A stretch of DNA of 64,000 bases. Origin: Panagrolaimus kolymaensis (lineage: Eukaryota; Nematoda; Chromadorea; Rhabditida; Panagrolaimidae). The position numbers were made by a program, and so were the translations under genes. Below the pieces are notes generated by a model that saw nothing but the letters and a program-made list of their open reading frames with translations, searched no databases and was not told the origin of the DNA. The stretch is taken from contig JAJQJQ010000016.1 of NCBI GenBank assembly GCA_028622995.1, positions 3,286,001-3,350,000 of the forward strand. The letters run 5' to 3'. This document shows positions 25,501 to 38,281 of this stretch, one piece after another (position 1 is the stretch's first letter; each line of letters opens with the position of its first letter).

Positions 25501-26621
25501 ATTCGAAAAAGCAAACTGAAGGACTTTGCCTTGAATCGCGCGATATAACAATTGTAAGGCAAACATTGGAAGAAAATGAAACAAAAAATAATTTCGGACG
25601 ACTGGATTTTTCTCAATATTCAGATGTTAAACCTATTGGAAGACCCATTGATTCCACCACAGATGAATCAGATGATGAAAATAAAATTCCAATCATTCAA
25701 AAACAATCAGAAATGGAAATTACTGAAGATAAAATGGCTGAAATTAAACGAATATTAAAAAATGATTTTGATAAATATAATATTTTTACGGTTATTCTTG
25801 AGAAAGATAAAGGATTCGATGATTCCAGTGTTGGGTTAATTCTTACTGCAGCTATTACTCAAGCTGAAAGTTACATCACTGTAATTTTAAATAATAACTG
25901 AAGAAAAATAATGTTATAATTTAATTTTAGATTCAAAGGGTTATTATCGGTTCAATTGCCGATCGAAGTGATTCATTACAAAAAGGAGATAGAATCTTTT
26001 TCATTCAAAATCAAACCACTGCTAATGTAAAACAAATTTAAAAATATCACAAATTTTAATCCTTTTTCTTTCATTTTTAGTTGAGTGCCGCAGAAGCTCG
26101 AGAAATTATCAAGCAACCAGCACCTCAAGTTCATTTAGTCGTAGGCCGATATGCCAAAGCCATTATAGTTGGAAGTGATTCACCTTTAAGAGAAGCTGTT
26201 CCAACCTGTAAGTTTCCTTCATCTTTAAAGATAATACTGTTAGATGACCAAATTTTTAGTCACGGATGATCCCGCCACTCTTCAATATTCAAAAGAATCC
26301 ACAAAAATAATGCTTCGTAAAACTGATCTTGGGTGCGGGTTTTCAATGGACGGAGGATTTGCAGGTAGTTCGAAATTTTCGTAGATGAACTCAGGTATTT
26401 AAAATATTTTTATAGGTCGTTACGGTAATCGCCCTATCATTATCAAGAAAATTTTCTCTGTTGGAGAAGCAGCTCGAGATGGTCGGCTAAAACTTGGTGA
26501 TCAAATTGTTTCTATAAATGGAATATCCATGGAAGGCAAAACTCAACTTGATGCTTGGAAAACGCTTAAGTCATGCCCGGAAGGAATGGTCGAGTTCGAA
26601 ATTTTTAAGCGAATTGAATAA
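19511..26621 (+). CDS. Four-PDZ scaffold protein with NPF motifs
   Basis: Fourteen exons: 19511-19726, 19783-19831, 19882-20029, 20090-20285, 21773-21930, 22556-22741, 23213-23241, 23998-24178, 24471-25137, 25194-25880, 25931-26026, 26081-26207, 26260-26364 and 26416-26621. They total about 1,016 aa. PDZ1 lies near 45-125 (LGFSIVGGSDSPRGPMGIFVK), PDZ2 near 233-317 (LGLVV, GDRILSVNG), PDZ3 near 803-895 (diverged, GDRIFFIQN) and PDZ4 near 930-1014 (GCGFSMDGG, GDQIVSINGISMEG). The disordered middle carries three NPF-acidic repeats near 464-505, the motif bound by EH-domain endocytic proteins. PDZ1 resembles those of the PDZD2/IL16 group. The 29-nt exon at 23213 is needed to keep phase between PDZ2 and the middle region; otherwise reading stops at 22744. 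Scaffold function is inferred from the family. Confidence 0.85.
20286..21772 (+). other. Long intron (1.5 kb) of the PDZ scaffold gene
   Basis: The intron between the PDZ1 and PDZ2 parts of the gene. It is T-rich, with no supported exon. It is much longer than the roughly 50-nt introns usual here, so it could hold regulatory sequence or an internal promoter. Confidence 0.6.
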
Positions 26622-26854
26622 TGGCATAAAATTCGGGATGAAATTATAAAAAAAGAAAATAGATGTAATCGGTGAGAAAAAAAAATGCAAAATTTTAAAC
26701 GCAAATATGTATTCTCCATTTATTAAAGAAAAGTTTTATTCAATAAAATTATTAACTTTTTAAAATGAAAACAGTAACAATTAACAATACAAAACACAAA
26801 ACATTACAAAAATTTGTGATCAAAAAATAATGGATGGAATTAAAGCCATGGAAG

Positions 26855-27004
26855 TTACCAAAAAAGAAAAATCAGGAAGCCACCGATGAGAATTTGAAAT
26901 GGTGGTGAAAGAAACATTGCCAAAAGAAGACCAATGATAATTCCAATTGCAGTTGAACGTGGATTATCCAGAATAGGTTGTGGAAGTAAAGAAACCATCA
27001 TCAT
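26855..27004 (-). CDS. 49-residue membrane peptide, unknown
   Basis: A single-exon minus-strand frame starting at three consecutive ATG codons and encoding 49 aa. The N-terminus MMMVSLLPQPILDNPRSTA is followed by two hydrophobic stretches (IGIIIGLLLAMFL and FQILIGGFLIFLFW) separated by SPPF, suggesting a hairpin membrane peptide ending in FLFW-stop. A TTTTTTCAG acceptor lies about 30 bases upstream (near 27033), consistent with trans-splicing. The gene converges on the PDZ scaffold, with 233 bp between stop codons. The composition and defined hydrophobic pattern make it more credible than a random frame, but I recognise no family. Confidence 0.55.
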   Translation of the reverse strand: MMMVSLLPQPILDNPRSTAIGIIIGLLLAMFLSPPFQILIGGFLIFLFW

Positions 27005-27829
27005 CCATAAAAGTTATGTACAAAATTGAGACACTGAAAAAATGAATGTTGATAAATTTAAAAAAACTTCAATAAAAAACACGCAAAAAAAATCTAGAGT
27101 ACATAGAATAACATTGGTTTATTATGGTTACATTAATTAAAATAAGAAAAGGTGAGATAGTGATTAATGGATATGCGATTCACTATTACTTTTAAAAATA
27201 GTACCTGATTATTTGAATTTAAGTAAAAATTGAAATAATAAAGAATGCGAGATAAACTTTGATTGTTTTGTTATAACTTAAAATGAATTTTGATCATAAC
27301 AAATGGAAAAAGCTAAACAAAAATGAATCATAGTCCAGAAACAACTTTGACAATCAGAGAAATATTTTCAACTTGAGCAGCACTTTGATAATAAAAGTTT
27401 AAAAAGCAAAAAAGCAAATTCGCATTGGCTTTTGATACGATTTATTTATATTGGTGTGATTATTATTTACCAAAGGCGCCAATTTTTTGATTCAATTCTT
27501 TCTAATTCACTGCTAGTGAGAAATATTGACTTTCTTTGCTTTAGTTTTTTGAATCAATTGATTACATATTGGAATTTATTGTAACTATCTGAATGTGGCA
27601 AAATAACTTTTTATTTAAACGTAAAATAACAAACGATTTCTATCTCCTTTAAGTATGAAGCAAAAAATTAAGTAATATTCAAAAGTTTAAAGAAAGGTAA
27701 TAATGAAAATCTGGCAGATTCTAGCTGCTGCGAAAGAAAATTTCTAAAAAGAAAAGAAGGCAGTAAAATAAAATATCTATTCTTCTTTCTGCGTTTAATA
27801 AAAAAGTCACTTCTTTTTTTTGAATATTT
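27005..27829. other. Noncoding spacer between the small membrane peptide and innexin genes
   Basis: About 0.8 kb of AT-rich DNA. It holds the 5' end of the 49-residue gene and the 3' UTR of the downstream innexin. No supported coding sequence. Confidence 0.5.
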
Positions 27830-29453
27830 TTAAGTTAGTCGCTGCTTTTCATCTACAACATCGGCATCAACATTATCGAGAGGTTGAAGGGGAGCACGAG
27901 GAAGTCGAAGGGTTTCAGCTTTAGCTGCTTCTTCTTGTAAGAATTGTTGCCATAAATGATATACGAGATCAGTGGTAATTAAATCGCCTGCATTTGCAGC
28001 AATAAGGCGCAATAGGAAGACTCCATCATGTCTAAGATATGAGTGAATGAATTTATTTACTGGACCATGAGATTCTGATGGTACAAGGCCATATACTCGA
28101 AGATATTGAGTGATAAAGGTGTGATGTTGATTTTTGGAGAATGTCATAGCAATCCAATAAATTAATGAAGCTATCGTTGCAAATAAAACAATCAAAATCC
28201 ACCACCAAACAAAAAGATACACTTTTTCGTTAAACATGTTGATCATCTAAAAAAAGTTTTGGATGTAATTTTTAGATATAGGGATAAAATTGTTAATTTT
28301 TTGTTTTAAAAAGACGGGAAAGCTTACCAAAACGCATTGAACGGTGTGACGATGCTTGTTCCCAAGAACTCGAACTTCAAAGTCACACATGGTTACTCGA
28401 GGAAAATGCCCACTCTCATGCCATTCGCGACCATAAGCTAAATCTCGAAGAATTTCGAATCCCCAAAATGTATAATGTGTGGAAAGGAATTTGTTGAGAA
28501 TAATAAATTGAACCCCGCATTGAATAACATAAATGAATTTAATGACAAGATAAAGTAAGTTTAGAAAACTTCCACGGCGGGTGAGGAAGGAAACGGGAGT
28601 ATTTCTCAAAACAGATTGTTGAACTCTAAGCGCATCTCGAAGATGAGTAGCAACGACTTCGACGGAATTTCTTCGTTTATCAATTTGCATATTTCCAACA
28701 TCATCACACATTTGAACAATGGATTTTACTGCTATACCGGATTGCCAATTTAAAATTCTCCATAACAATGATGGAAGATAAAATAAAATACCCTGAATTC
28801 CCAAAACAAATGGAACCCACTGATAATAACCTATAAAAAAACGTAATGGCTATTTTTGAATAAACATTTCTGTTTAAAATTTTAGTTTGTAATGTTTAAA
28901 ATAATTTTGCTAACTATTTTCTTGCGCTTCTAAACTATTAATAAAAAAATTAACAAATTTACCAAGGTAAAAAATTAATAACTCTCAATTATTAAAAATA
29001 AATTATTGATTATTTCGCACTAATTTAAGAATTTTTAATGAAGACATACCTATTTCTCGATCTTCCCTTTCTTGAACATCCCGAGGAATGTAATGATCTA
29101 ATGGAAGGAAGTATGTATTCTGCAATTTCGCAAATCTTTATTTTTTTTATAAATAAAAATAAAAGTTCAAACCTGAACAAAACAATAATTTTCAGAGTAT
29201 TGTTCCCACGCACCAGTAAACTAAAAAGAAGAAACAAAAATGATTAATGATAATAAAAAAAGGTGTGGGAATGTATTATTCTTACTTGAGCTGGAATCCA
29301 ACATTGAATGGGTTGTCCAACATATTGTTTGGCACTTAAAGTTAAAGCAAATATAATAAAAATTAATGGTGTATAATAATAATTAAGTCGATCGATGATA
29401 TCGTCATCATATTGAGGTTTTAAACCTTGAAGAAAGCGATCAAGAAATAACAT
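27830..29453 (-). CDS. Innexin gap-junction protein (copy 1)
   Basis: Five exons on the minus strand: 29453-29286, 29220-29173, 29119-29050, 28830-28328 and 28246-27830. They give 401 aa, the usual innexin length. The protein has a short cytoplasmic N-terminus, the first membrane segment followed by YVGQPIQCWIPAQF, the innexin signature YYQWVPFVL before TM2, the block HFPRVTMCDFEVR before the second extracellular loop, and the fourth membrane segment after MINMFNEKVY. Paired extracellular cysteines are present (C51 region and CFVQ; MCDF, VQCVL region). Innexins form invertebrate gap junctions and hemichannels. The C-terminal tail is about 100 residues and charged. A second innexin lies about 1 kb upstream in the same orientation, sharing the intron position before MINMFNEK. 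Confidence 0.95.
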
Positions 29454-30500
29454 TGTTTCTTTTTCTTCCTTCCTTTTGAGGAACTTTGGTGGCAAAAGCT
29501 CTCTTTCGGCTATATTAACTCTTTCCCTCTTTTCTCTGAAATTTGGAAGTTTTTTACGTCAAAATGAATGGAAGCAATTCGAAGGAAAAAAAGTATATTG
29601 TTAAAAAAATGATGTAAACAATCCTAAAAAGGTTTGAAAGGCAAAAAAATATGTTGTAGGTCTAAAGGATTTATTTCGATCAATGACTTTTTGTCCTTTT
29701 TCCCTCATTTTTTGGATGGTGATATGTTTCTACTACCGAAAACTTTTTTTTCTCATAACTTTTTGGAAGGACCGGAATCATTCATTCCAAAAACACGCAG
29801 GGAAGAGAAAAAAAAGAAGCGAAGAGGCAATAATAGAAGAATTTTTTCGATGAAGGACAAAGATTTTTACGACAGACAAACAATTTTTTTTGGAAAAAAT
29901 CAGACAGACGCAAAATTTTATCGGGCAGTAGGTACTTCAAGGACGTTTGATTCTGCCTTTTTTTTATTTCATTTCGGGTAACATAGAAGAATGGAGAAAA
30001 ACATTTTAGTAAAACTCCATCATAGATGAAAGATAGAAAAGAGACTGCCGGCATCAACAACATCAATGGTTGTTGTTATTATTTTGTGACAGTTTTTTTT
30101 ACACACGGAAGCCTCTTCTTGTTCTTCCACGTCCATCCATTATTTTTTTCTCTCCCAGAACCAATGATTTAAAGGGAGCAAAAAAGCGAGAAAATGCAAA
30201 TTAGAGTGATGTTCTTTTCATGTTTTGTGTTTTGAAAAAAAGAATTGAAAAAAGATTATTTTTTGTACAAATGATTCTCTCGACATTTTGTCTCACATGA
30301 ATTTTTAATTTTTTTTATTATCCTTTGTATATAAAATATGTGATAAAAAATTCGTAAAATAAGCTCTTTAAAATTTTATTTATTTATTTATCAGCAGTTT
30401 GAAATCGTCATAGAATATGAATAAAAATCATAAATCTAAAAATTTGGCAGGCAAAATACAGAAGAAAAAAATTAAAACTAGTGACTTCTAACATGGTATT
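29454..30500. other. Spacer between the two innexin genes, about 1 kb
   Basis: AT-rich noncoding DNA containing the 3' UTR of the upstream innexin and the promoter of the downstream one. No domain-bearing frame is present. The distance is large for a compact operon, so separate transcription is more likely. Confidence 0.5.
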
Positions 30501-32104
30501 TTATTCGTTTAAGGCTTTCTTGGAAATTAGGGGTTCTTCAGAATATGGTGGAAGTTGATGACGGCCAGTATTAATGTATTCCCTCCAAAGTGCTGCAATG
30601 AGTTCACATGTGATAAGATCGCCTGAATTTTTAGCTATCAATCGAAGAAGGAAAAGTCCATCCTTTCGAAGGGTATTTTGAACAAAATCTTTAATTTGTC
30701 GTCGTCGAATATGACTTGATGAAGAAACGTCGGGTTCAATCTGTAATGACAAAGGGCAATAGTAGAACGGTAAATTAGATGGAGGCTTACTTTTTGAAGA
30801 TAAATTGAAATAAAATCAATATCACCTCGAGCACTGCAACAGGTGATAAGCCAATTGACGAAGCTCCAGAATGATACAATTGCAAGCACGAAAAATACGA
30901 ACCATAAAAGTACAAAGATTTTTTCATTAAACATATTAATCATCTAAAAACAAGGGTGTCAATCATAGAGTATGTCATAAAAATGTCTATTCTTCAAAAA
31001 AGAAATTGATAATTTATTAGTTTTTTTAATTTCCTAATTAAAATTTAGAGGAAAATCTTACCAAAACGCATTGAACTGAATGACGATGAAGATTACCCAA
31101 AACTCTAACAGCAAAATCACACATGGTTACGCGAGGGAAGTTTCCAGTTTCTGGCCACTCTCGACCTGCTGCAAGATCACAGAGTACATTCCAACCCCAC
31201 ATAACTGAATCGTTGCCAAGCATCCACTTCACGATTAAGAATTGAAATACTGCATTTAAAGCATAAATGGCTTTTACCAACTATAAAATAATTTAGATTT
31301 AATTTAGTTTATAATTCACACAAAGTTTTTTTACCAAATAAGTTGTGACAACCATTTGTCCTTCAAGTTTAGCTTTAAATTTGGATCCAAGAGAAGCGGT
31401 GACATCGTGATCAAAAATTAAAAACCTTGCAACAACTGAAATATTCTTTTGTCGATCGGCGGAATCCATATTTGAATTTGGGGAGCATGTTTCACAAATG
31501 GCTTTTACTTTAAAGCCCACCGAATTGTAAACAGCTCTCCATAGAACAACGGGAAGATAAAATAATAAAGCTTGAAGAGCAAGAACGAATGGAACCTTAA
31601 AAGCTTTTTTAAATTATATTTTGATTTAGGGCGAATGTATAATTTACCCATTGATAATATCCTATTTGCTTTTCTTCACGTTCAGTATGATTTTGTGGAA
31701 TGGGAATAATATGATTTGCAATATCGAAATAATTATCAGGTTTCACCTCAGTGAATGCCACGAAATAAGTATTTTGTACAAAACTAAAAATGTTTAGTCT
31801 ATGATCGTAAGCTTTTTGTCTTGTAACAAAAACGATTTTTTAGCTTACCAATAATCAAGCGTATACTCCTGCCACCAACCTCGATAATAAGCAGGGAACC
31901 AACACTAAAAGTAATAAATATTTAAAAAAAATAATTGATTAAATTGTAGCTTACTTGAATGGGTTGTCCAACAAAGCTCCATCCAGAGATAAAAACTGAT
32001 GCCACAACTAAGGTGGTGGTAGTGTAACAATAATTTAAACGATCAACGAAATCTCCATCTGGAAGAGGGGCAACAGCGCTAAGAAGCCCTTGGACGACAT
32101 TCAT
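30501..32104 (-). CDS. Innexin gap-junction protein (copy 2)
   Basis: Seven exons on the minus strand: 32104-31955, 31904-31849, 31783-31648, 31595-31335, 31280-31062, 30943-30791 and 30740-30501. They give 404 aa. It has the same landmarks as its neighbour: FVGQPIQCWFPAYY, YYQWVPFVLALQ, NFPRVTMCDFAVRVLG, QCVL then MINMFNEK, and FLLRLIAKNSGDLIT in the tail. The first extracellular loop carries an extra stretch (FTEVKPDNYFDIANHI) relative to copy 1, and introns are more numerous. Divergence between the two proteins in the loops and tail suggests an old duplication, perhaps with different partners. Innexins assemble as hexamers or octamers in the plasma membrane. Confidence 0.95.
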
Positions 32105-33763
32105 TTTCAGGAGGTCCTCTCTAACTCAAACCTCGGTTAACAGCTTCTGTTTTTTTTATTCTTTCGTTTTTTCCCCAAACTCGATCGATTCCTTCTTCTC
32201 TTAGTTTTAGACAGAGGCCTTGTTTCAATGGTATTCAAAAAATTCATGAGCAAAAATGTTTGTGTGTTTTCTGATTTTATGCGTGTGTGCGTTTTGTGCG
32301 TATCTTTTTTTCTCTTCTATTTCACCCGCCTCTATTTCTTTTGCCTGCATTGAAATTATTTTCTATGTACCGTAATTTCCTTTTCACAGCAGCAACAAAA
32401 CCTCGCACTTAACTCTCTAAAAAATCAAGGACGGCCTTGGCCCTCAGCATGTGTCGCATAAATATATGTATATCGTCTCTCAAAATCATCAAACGTTGAT
32501 TTCTTTTTCTTTTTTTGCCATTGACAAACGTCTTCACTCAAAAAAGAGAGGCCCTTCATTAACAGAAAAAATGAGAGAACAACTTTTTTTCCTTCACAGT
32601 TGATTCCTCACATTTATGAGAGAGTCTCAGAAAAAGAAAACAACTTCAGAAAAATAAGAAAAAACTTGAACATAATGGAAAATGTAAATTGCCCAAAATT
32701 GAAAAACAAAACGACTGCCAATTGTCTCGTCGTCGATTTCTTCTCTATTCAATTTTTTAAACCATGAAAAAATCCATCAAAATCGTGAATAATGAATGAC
32801 CATAATTTTCGATGCATTGTTATTTTTATTTCGTTGAGGATCAAAGTAACCAATAAATACAAAAACATTGTTATTTTCGCGCACAGCCATCATCAATTTT
32901 ACGATTCCAATTTTTTTTAAATAGAAAAAAAGAAGCAATAAAAAAGAATGAAAAAGAAAACTCATAAAAATTTAATGCTTTTGAAAAGAAACCCTTTTTC
33001 TTTAGCCAATATTTGGCTGATTTCCACGAAAAAATGGTGTCTAAATGTTTATATTTCTGATTCAATTTTTTTTTCTTCATTGTTAACAGAACAAGATTGT
33101 TGGTGGCTCCTTTTTTTCTGAGACATTTTACGTTTGTTTGAATTTTGTTATTGTTTTGGGATACTTTTACTCATTCATTCATAAACTTTAATTTATCACT
33201 TTTCATTTTCTTTTTTGCACCAAATAAATGTCCGCATACTTTTGATAACCCTGCAAAGTTTTTTTTGTTGGGTGAGAAAGAATTATTCTATTAACATTAT
33301 AAATATTTTTTCGAAACGAAGCAGGAAAAAAACAAGTTTTATATTGGGTAAAATAAAATGTAATTTTTTATGTTTCTGCTGAGTTTTTTTAAAGTTTCAT
33401 TTTTTTTGTTTGTGGCCCATCACATTTTTGAGTCACTATTCTGCTGCATGTAAAATGAAAACATTATGATGAGGAATCAGACATACATACAATCAACAGT
33501 GTCCACTGCTGTGATTGCAAATTGGATTATCGTCAATGAATGTTTCGATTAAAAAATTTTTTACATTTTGTTATAATTTTTTGTCTCCGAAAAAAAGAAG
33601 AGAGAAATAAATTCTAATACATAAAAAGATTGAAAATAGCAAAAATAATAAAACTAAAAGTAAATGAAATAGATTAAAAAACCGTTATTGAAATGTCTCA
33701 TTCATCCAAACATTGAAGACCCGTCGTCATTACATTCTTCCATTTTTTTAAATAAATTACTTT
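32105..33763. other. Noncoding spacer between innexin and INTS3, about 1.7 kb
   Basis: Upstream region of innexin copy 2 and 3' flank of INTS3. Contains a short TG-rich stretch near 32255-32305 and many A/T runs. No supported exon. Confidence 0.5.
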
Positions 33764-36700
33764 CTAATCATCATCAGAATCATCTTTAATTCGTCTTCGC
33801 TTTGGAGGACTTTTGCCATCCTGAATGCCACCGCTGGATGACTTATCATTTTCATACAAACAACTTACATCAACTTCAAAATTAGCTCGTTGACGATTTT
33901 TTCTTAAATTTCTTCCACCTGGCCCACTTAAAATTTCAACCGCAGCAAAAAGCTCTCCAAATTCTCGACATAAATCAGCGCAATTCGAATTTGTTTTAAT
34001 TTCAACAAAAATTTCAACCAATTCTTTTAAAGCTTTTTCTGTTTGACCTGTGGGTTTTGCAAGACAATGCCTTCGCAACATATCAAGATGTCCAAGAATT
34101 GTTTGAAGCGAAATGGTTTTTTTCGTTGCATTCTGTTTTGATGATTTTTTTCCTTCCTCAAAATCATTCGAATCAAGAGCTTTTTTCATTAAAGAATTTA
34201 TATTGGATGTTAATTTTTGTAAATCTCCATCATCTTGTACCATAATCTAAAAGATTATAAAAATTTATAAGGATGAAAAAAAATCTAGAGTATTGAAGCT
34301 ATGGTTTTTATTAAATTTACTCACTTTTAATGCATTTAACGTAAACATATCTCCGTTTGGTCGAGATACAAGTTGACGAACCATTGTCATATTTGGTTCA
34401 CCATAAGTTCGCATCATAACCAAAACTTGATATGCAGCTTGTGAATGTTTAATATAATCAATTTTAGATACTACGGGTACAATCCAATCAAATGCTACAC
34501 CTTCGCCTTTAATTAAATCCCAAAGAAATACTTGTTCATATTCATCCCAATCAAGCGAAGCTGTAACCAAAGTGGTGAAAGTTTCACGACGGAAAATCGC
34601 AAAATTTTCACAAAAACTATGTGATGTAAGATCAAGAATAACGGATGGATCACAATGAGTACATATTGTTCGAATAAGGGGTTCAGATCCTGTTGCGTCT
34701 TTTCCAAACATTTCAAATACTTTTGGTAATAAAAAGCGATAAAGTTTATAATCATCCAATGCGCAAGCCTAAAATTAACCATTGTTAACTTTTGATTTCA
34801 CAAATCGAAACACAAACTTGTAAATCTTGAGCTAATTCCACCGAAAGTTCTTTGTTATTCGAGTTACAAAATTCTTGATAAGCAACAATGTAATCATCTT
34901 TGGGAAGATTACTTTCTTCTTGAATTTTTGAAGTTGAAATATAAAATAATAAAAGATATCCAATGATTGGGCATTTAGAATACATGGATTCAAGAATTGA
35001 AAAAATTATAGCTGTTTCATCATTAGTATATAATTGTTTAAAAATTATATAAAATGGTTGTTTAAATATTTCACAAATGTCCCATCTAAAATATGTATAA
35101 GAAATAATTTTAAAAAAATGATTTTGAGAACTCGCTTTTCATCATCTTTTGTATAATAAAAGTTTTTCTCGATTAAAAACTTTTTAAATATCACTAAAAA
35201 GCAATCTGCGATACAATCTTTTAATTCATCATTTGATAAGAGATTATCAGACTGAAATTTAAATTTTTAAAGTTTATATTTTAAATATTAAGAAAGCAAG
35301 CCTCTTACATTTCTTAAAATAGCTCCAAAAGCATCTTCTATTTCAATAATTCCATCTGCATTTTCCTCTTTTATGATATTTTCAAGTTTAGTTAATTCAT
35401 CTTTTATATCTTCGGGTAATGGCCCCAGATGATCTGATATGCTTTCACCCAATGAATGATCCCATCCTGATGTATCTGGTTTTATAATTTTTACTGATTT
35501 AATTTCATCTTTATTTATTGCTGCCACTGATGAACGCTTCTTAACTCTTTTCTTTTGCTTTGACGGAACTGCAGTTTCTTTTTGATGATGTGATGGAACT
35601 TCAATAGGATCTATCAATGAATCAACATTGATTTGTGAAACCTTTTCAACGATGGGAGCAACAGGCACAGTAGTTACATCTGTATTGGGCCTTCTAAAAA
35701 ATACTGCCAATTCAGGAAATAATTCTTTAAATTGTTCACGAAGAGATTTTTCGATTTTAGTTGAGTCAAGAACATTTGCAACAGGGAAACTAAAATTTTT
35801 AATTAAATAATTTTAAAAATGGAATTGTTATTTACCTTTTAGATAAACCTTGAACGATTCGAGTAACACTTTTAACAAACATTGGCGTTAAAGGAGGATA
35901 AAGATTTTGTACAGTTAAAATTAAAAATTCATATAATGAATTTGCCATAACTCCATTGGAAATACAAAAATGTTGAAGGGTTTTCCACGTTGTTACTGAA
36001 ATTCAAAGGTATAAAAGTTTATAAAGTAAGAGAAAATGAAACAAACCTATTGGAAGTGGAAGAGGGATATTCATTGGATAAACATCGAATCCAAACCAAT
36101 CAAAGAAAAATGCTAATTTGCAAGATTGAAATTCAACAAAATTAAATGAATCATTTTGATTTTTGCAAGAACACAGTAAATTCGCAATAACTATGGATCG
36201 GGTATCCATTGTTTGTGGATCAGCAGGATTATTAGGATTCATTAAAGTTCTCAAACAATGTACTTTTAAACTGCCTTCTGTATTTCCTCCATTCTACAAA
36301 AATTATACTCATTAATAAAGACATATTTGTAATAAGATAAATACTTACTAAACCTTTGAGAAGCTCTCGAAATTGACCTTTAGTTAATTCAGGTGTAATT
36401 TGTGAAAGAAATTCAAGCTTTCGAGTAACATTCATTGGAAGATCATTTGATTCAAGCCATTTTTCTGCGGGTCGCCGAAATAAATCTAACACACCAAAAG
36501 TCGATGGCCCAATTGTGAGTTGCTTCCAAATAGCAGCAATTTCAGAAATTCTTGATAACCTAATTAAAACTAAGATAGCATTTCTCCCGAATAAGGCATG
36601 AAAAGTGTCAGAATAAACTGTCATAACATGTTCAAGAAATTGAACTAAAATTCTTCGAGCATCCCCAGCAATTTCAGGTGGACATTGTTTTATTTCAATT

Positions 36701-37398
36701 AAAAAATGCGTTGATGCCATTACGGATGCAACCAAAAGTGGTGGAGTATCTTTTGATTTAAATAAATATTCATAATTTTGTTTGATTAATCTCATCATAG
36801 TTAAAAATGGTTGAAATCTATTCGAAATAGATCCCAAATCAAGAAATGCTCGACAAAAATTAGCTATAACTATTTCAATTCTATTCAATCTCCAATTTGT
36901 CATTTCATTTAATAACAAAAAAAGATTAGCTCGACAGCTTTCTGTAATACTCCAAAACATTTCAATGCTCAAAAAGTTTAAAGGAGTTAGAGTTATTGAA
37001 GTATCAATTGATGATGCAGTTTGTTGTAATAATTTTAAAAACTAAAATTTGTCAAATTTAATAAATACAAATTAAATAGAAGCAAACCTTTTGATAGCTA
37101 TCTTTATTTTTGCTTGTCATACAACCCAAAATACAACCATAAGCTACAACATGATTTTGGGGTTCTTGCGCTATCTTTACTAATATTATTTGAGCTTCAC
37201 TTTCACTATTTTTAGACATAATATCTTCAACTATTTTCAAAGAATCTTGCATCTTCTAAAATTATAAAAATATTAATTATAACTAAATTTTAAAAGTTCT
37301 TGAATTAAAAGCAACAAAAAACTTACTGCTTCAATTTCATTAATGTTAAAATATTTATGATGCTCAACACCTCTGAGAGTTCGAGCTGGTTTAAGCAT
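33764..37398 (-). CDS. ints-3: Integrator complex subunit 3 (INTS3 / SOSS-A)
   Basis: Ten exons on the minus strand: 37398-37327, 37255-37088, 37041-36349, 36293-36047, 35995-35836, 35789-35309, 35251-35136, 35085-34818, 34768-34325 and 34246-33764. They total 1,043 aa, matching human INTS3 in length as I recall it. Recognisable blocks run along the whole protein: MMRLIKQNYEYLF, KLAFFFDWFGFDVYPMNIP, NLYPPLTPMFVKSV, IGYLLLFYISTSK, ACALDDYKLYRFLLP, SLDWDEYEQVFLWDL, HLDMLRRHC, and a basic/acidic tail ending RRRIKDDSDDD. INTS3 is part of the Integrator complex for snRNA 3' processing and promoter-proximal termination, and scaffolds the single-strand DNA-binding SOSS complex. The seventh intron appears to start with GCGAGT rather than GT. 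It is divergent from the taxilin gene. Confidence 0.9.
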
Positions 37399-38281
37399 GA
37401 TGGAAATTGATTACCCGTTGAAAAAATCAACTCTAAAATATTTAATTTTATAATAAATGAGTATAGTTGTAAAAAAGAACTTGCTTTCAAAAATAAATAA
37501 AAATTGTTTTTATAAATTTAAAGAATTTGTTTTTGTTATTAGTTTGATAAAAATGTTTTTTTTTTAAATTATTAATCGTGATGAGACGACGTTTGTGGGT
37601 AATTACAATACAATTTAAATCCAGTACCACAAATAAGGTGAAGATAGAAGATAATGACACTGAATACCAGTAATACAGCTCACCTTAATAAATAAATAAT
37701 ATATAATATTCTAAAAATAAAGAAAGGGTTTTTTTAAATGATTGACATTTTCAGAAAGTTTTGCATTTAAATCTTTTGCCACGAAAATATGATGAGTTAT
37801 TGAAAGGGGAATTTTATCACATTTTTAGCAGCATCCTTTTTCTTTCAAGAGTTTATATGCCTTTAATAAACCTTCATTAGTCTTTTTATAAGGAAGCAAA
37901 TATTTAAAATTCGTGAATGGTATCTTTTATTTATTGCTTGAACAACAACTTTGTACGAATTATTTTCTATCTAATATTTTATAAATTTCATTATTATTTT
38001 TTTTAGCAGATGTTCCTTTTCATCTTTGCTTAAACTTTATTAGAAGCTTTTCTTTTTCTCTCATCCAACTAGAAACGAGAGAGCGATATCCTGACCAGCG
38101 GCTGGAAATCCACGACACTCAAGATCGCCTTTTTATTGAACGAACACCCTCATCAAGCATTTTTTTTGAAACGAAGGCTTTACACAAATATTTAAGCGGC
38201 TGTTGTTTCTGTATGAGTGCGGGCGGAAAACTAAATTGTTGAAGGATATTTTTTTTTGCTTGACTTTAATTGATTTCGTTT
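37399..38281. promoter_or_regulatory. Divergent promoter region, INTS3 and taxilin
   Basis: The 883-bp region between two divergent start codons. On the INTS3 side a TTTTAG acceptor about 35 bases before the ATG could be a trans-splice site. Otherwise AT-rich with no clear motif. Confidence 0.45.

Noticed and set aside
24009..26621. The second half of the PDZ scaffold as a separate gene starting at the ATG at 24009
   Set aside because: The 29-nt exon at 23213-23241 restores continuity in the correct phase, and the ATG has no clear leader acceptor other than the exon's own. Not fully excluded.
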